From NCBI RefSeq assembly GCF_026341035.1, contig NZ_JAPEOQ010000001.1, forward strand, positions 1,798,001 to 1,862,000: a stretch of DNA of 64,000 bases, read 5' to 3'. Under the pieces are notes generated by a model. It was not told the origin of the DNA. It worked only from the letters and a program-made list of their open reading frames with translations, and made no database searches. The stretch comes from Streptomyces sp. NBC_01016 (GTDB taxonomy: Bacteria; Actinomycetota; Actinomycetes; Streptomycetales; Streptomycetaceae). Position numbers and translations under genes: made by a program. Below are positions 61,140 through 64,000 of this stretch, piece after piece (the stretch's first letter is position 1; each line of letters opens with the position of its first letter).

Positions 61140-61751
61140 ATGACATCCGTCCTCGTCTGCGACGACTCCCCGCTTGCCCGAGAGGCGCTGCGCCGCGCGG
61201 TCGCGACCGTGCCCGGCGTCGAGCGCGTGACGACCGCGGCCAACGGCGAGGAAGTCCTCCGCCGCTGGGGCGCCGACCGCTCGGACCTGATTTTGATGGA
61301 CGTACGCATGCCCGGTCTGGGCGGCGTCGAGACAGTGCGGCGGCTGCTCTCCGCCGATCCCGGTGCGCGCATCATCATGCTCACCGTGGCCGAGGATCTG
61401 GACGGTGTGGCCCTCGCGGTCGCCGCCGGCGCCCGCGGGTATCTGCACAAGGACGCCTCGCGCGCCGAGCTGCGGGCCACGGTGACGCAGGCGCTCGCCG
61501 ACCCGACCTGGCGGCTCGCCCCGCGCAGACTGCGCTCGGCCGAGATGGGGGCCGCCCCCACGCTCACCGCGCGGGAGATCCAGGTGCTCGAGGGCATGAG
61601 CCACGGGCGGTCCAACGCCGAGATCGGGCGTGAGCTGTTCCTCTCCGAGGACACGGTCAAGACGCACGCGCGTCGCCTGTTCAAGAAGCTCGGCGCCTCG
61701 GACCGTGCGCACGCGGTGGCGCTCGGGTTCCGCTGGGGCCTGGTTCGCTGA
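61140..61751 (+). CDS. bldM: Orphan response regulator BldM
   Basis: The 203-aa protein has a receiver domain (VCDDSPLAREALRR; Asp54 in LILMDVRMPG; HKDAS) and a LuxR-type HTH (LTAREIQVLEGMSHGRSNAE). No sensor kinase is adjacent. By sequence, whiD neighbour and sigma-BldN promoter it is BldM, which controls aerial growth genes as a homodimer and sporulation genes as a heterodimer with WhiI. Published work found Asp54 phosphorylation dispensable. CGGAGGA precedes the ATG. Confidence 0.96.
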   Translation: MTSVLVCDDSPLAREALRRAVATVPGVERVTTAANGEEVLRRWGADRSDLILMDVRMPGLGGVETVRRLLSADPGARIIMLTVAEDLDGVALAVAAGARGYLHKDASRAELRATVTQALADPTWRLAPRRLRSAEMGAAPTLTAREIQVLEGMSHGRSNAEIGRELFLSEDTVKTHARRLFKKLGASDRAHAVALGFRWGLVR

Positions 61752-61773
61752 CGAGCCGCTGATCGGCACACCC

Positions 61774-61793
61774 CCGCGCCCTCCGGGGCGCGG
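61774..61793 (+). terminator. Possible bldM terminator
   Basis: An 8-bp GC stem (61774-61781 with 61786-61793) lies 22 nt after bldM and lacks a T-tract. The rest of the gap to 62026 shows no gene other than the possible upstream extension of the sigma factor gene. Confidence 0.45.
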
Positions 61794-62026
61794 TGGACCC
61801 GCCGTGAGGGGGGCCGCTCCGGCCCGTCGCGCCGCGCTTTTCGACGCTTCGCGCGCGATGCCGCATCCTTGGGGGTGTGGAGTTCCTCGGGGACGAGTCG
61901 GGCGAGCAGGGTCAGCGAGAGGGGAGGGCGCAGGAGATGAGTTCCGGCGCACCTGCTCATAACGCTTCGGTGCACAACTACGGGCACGGTGTCACGGACC
62001 GGAAGGTGTCGGGGCACCATGGACCG

Positions 62027-62614
62027 ATGCGTGACGACGAGGCAGCGACGCCCCAGGGGGTCATCGGTACGCTCGTCGGCCGCGCCGTCGACGGAGACGA
62101 GCAGGCCACGCACGATCTGCTCGCGCATGTCCACCCCCTCGCGATCCGCTACTGCCGCACGCGTCTTTCCCGACTGCCGGGTGACGCGCGGCACTTCGTG
62201 GAGGATCTCGCCCAGGAGGTCTGCGTCGCCGTGCTGCTCGCGCTGCCGCGCTACAAGGACACCGGGCGGCCCTTCGAGGCGTTCGTCTTCGCCATCGCCG
62301 CGCACAAGGTCGCCGATCTGCAGCGGGCGGCCATGCGCGGGCCCGGATCCACGGCCGTGCCCTCCGACGAGATGCCCGAGCGGCCCGACGACTCCCTCGG
62401 TCCTGAGGAGCGGGCGCTGTTGAACAGCGATGCCGCGTGGGCCAAGAAGCTGCTCGCGAACCTTCCGCAGAACCAGCGGGAGCTGCTCCTGCTGCGCATC
62501 GCCGTCGGGCTCACCGCGGAGGAGACCGGGCAGATGTTGGGCATGTCACCCGGCGCCGTGCGCGTCGCGCAGCACCGTGCGCTGAGTCGGTTGCGGGCGC
62601 TCGCCGAGCAGTAG
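62027..62614 (+). CDS. shbA: ECF sigma factor, probably ShbA (SigD-like)
   Basis: The 195-aa sigma factor has region 2 ([38 protein letters not shown]) and region 4 ([20 protein letters not shown], then [20 protein letters not shown]). Position between bldM and guaB matches mycobacterial sigD and the Streptomyces gene for ShbA, which drives hrdB transcription in S. griseus. The identification rests on memory of synteny. No anti-sigma gene is adjacent. The start is uncertain: ATG 62027 lacks a close Shine-Dalgarno, while ATG 61937 has GGGAGGG upstream and would add 30 residues. Confidence 0.8.
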   Translation: MRDDEAATPQGVIGTLVGRAVDGDEQATHDLLAHVHPLAIRYCRTRLSRLPGDARHFVEDLAQEVCVAVLLALPRYKDTGRPFEAFVFAIAAHKVADLQRAAMRGPGSTAVPSDEMPERPDDSLGPEERALLNSDAAWAKKLLANLPQNQRELLLLRIAVGLTAEETGQMLGMSPGAVRVAQHRALSRLRALAEQ

Positions 62615-62701
62615 TCACGAGGCCTCGGTCACGCACGTGTGAACGTCCAAAGAACGCCGATGATCTTGATCGTGGAATGAGACACCCCCGCGGGCCGTTA
62701 G

Positions 62702-64000
<1,299 letters not shown>

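Overview
The window comes from a high-GC actinomycete, almost certainly a Streptomyces. The evidence is strong G/C bias at third codon positions, many GTG starts, HrdB-like promoters of the TTGACC(N16-18)TAnnnT type, extended ribosomal proteins (L23, S3, S9, L17), a WhiD/BldM developmental pair and characteristic GC-rich palindromic intergenic repeats. Gene order matches my recollection of the S. coelicolor chromosome around SCO4651-SCO4770. The exception is that the long block S. coelicolor carries between tuf1 and rpsJ is reduced here to one oppositely oriented gene.

Region 1 (1-10.7 kb): the 3' end of a lipoprotein gene, then rplJ-rplL behind an L10-type leader, a strong hairpin, and rpoB-rpoC with their own promoter and a ~170-nt leader. 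A small DUF1707/DUF4190 membrane protein follows. Region 2 (10.7-15.4 kb): the str operon rpsL-rpsG-fusA-tuf. Region 3 (15.4-17.4 kb): a lone reverse-strand PIG-L deacetylase lipoprotein. Region 4 (17.6-35.5 kb): the S10, spc and alpha ribosomal protein gene clusters with secY-adk-map, infA, rpoA, rplQ and truA. Region 5 (35.5-41.3 kb): a membrane protein, rplM-rpsI, glmM, a DUF389 membrane protein and coaA.

Region 6 (41.3-55.5 kb) is a housekeeping/accessory mix. It holds acpS, a reverse-strand cassette (17-codon leader ORF, GNAT acetyltransferase, second IF-1), nnr, alr, an alpha/beta hydrolase and the tRNA t6A genes tsaE, tsaB and tsaD with rimI. It also holds several small or poorly known genes: a 55-codon ORF behind a perfect palindrome, an L,D-transpeptidase-like protein without its catalytic Cys, and an active/degenerate pair of polysaccharide deacetylase lipoproteins. 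A repeat-rich gap sits at 52.0-52.6 kb. Region 7 (55.5-64 kb): groES-groEL under two CIRCE operators, an SDR, a MOSC protein divergent from a LysR regulator, whiD divergent from bldM (with a sigma-BldN-type promoter), an ECF sigma factor gene that is probably shbA, and the 5' 419 codons of guaB. The order alr-tsaE-tsaB-rimI-tsaD-groES-groEL-whiB-ECF-guaB is shared with Mycobacterium tuberculosis (alr to guaB2, including whiB3 and sigD).

Most of the window is highly conserved core machinery for transcription, translation, protein export, cell-wall precursors and heat shock. The less ordinary signals are regulatory (a shared 25-nt leader motif before rpsL and rpsJ, the leader-ORF/GNAT/IF-1 cassette, the 48-kb palindrome) and evolutionary (predicted pseudoenzymes, dispersed palindromic repeats, an Asn at a rifampicin-contact position of RpoB). 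I saw no tRNA, rRNA, CRISPR array, transposase or prophage genes. All calls are from reading the sequence; no database search was run.
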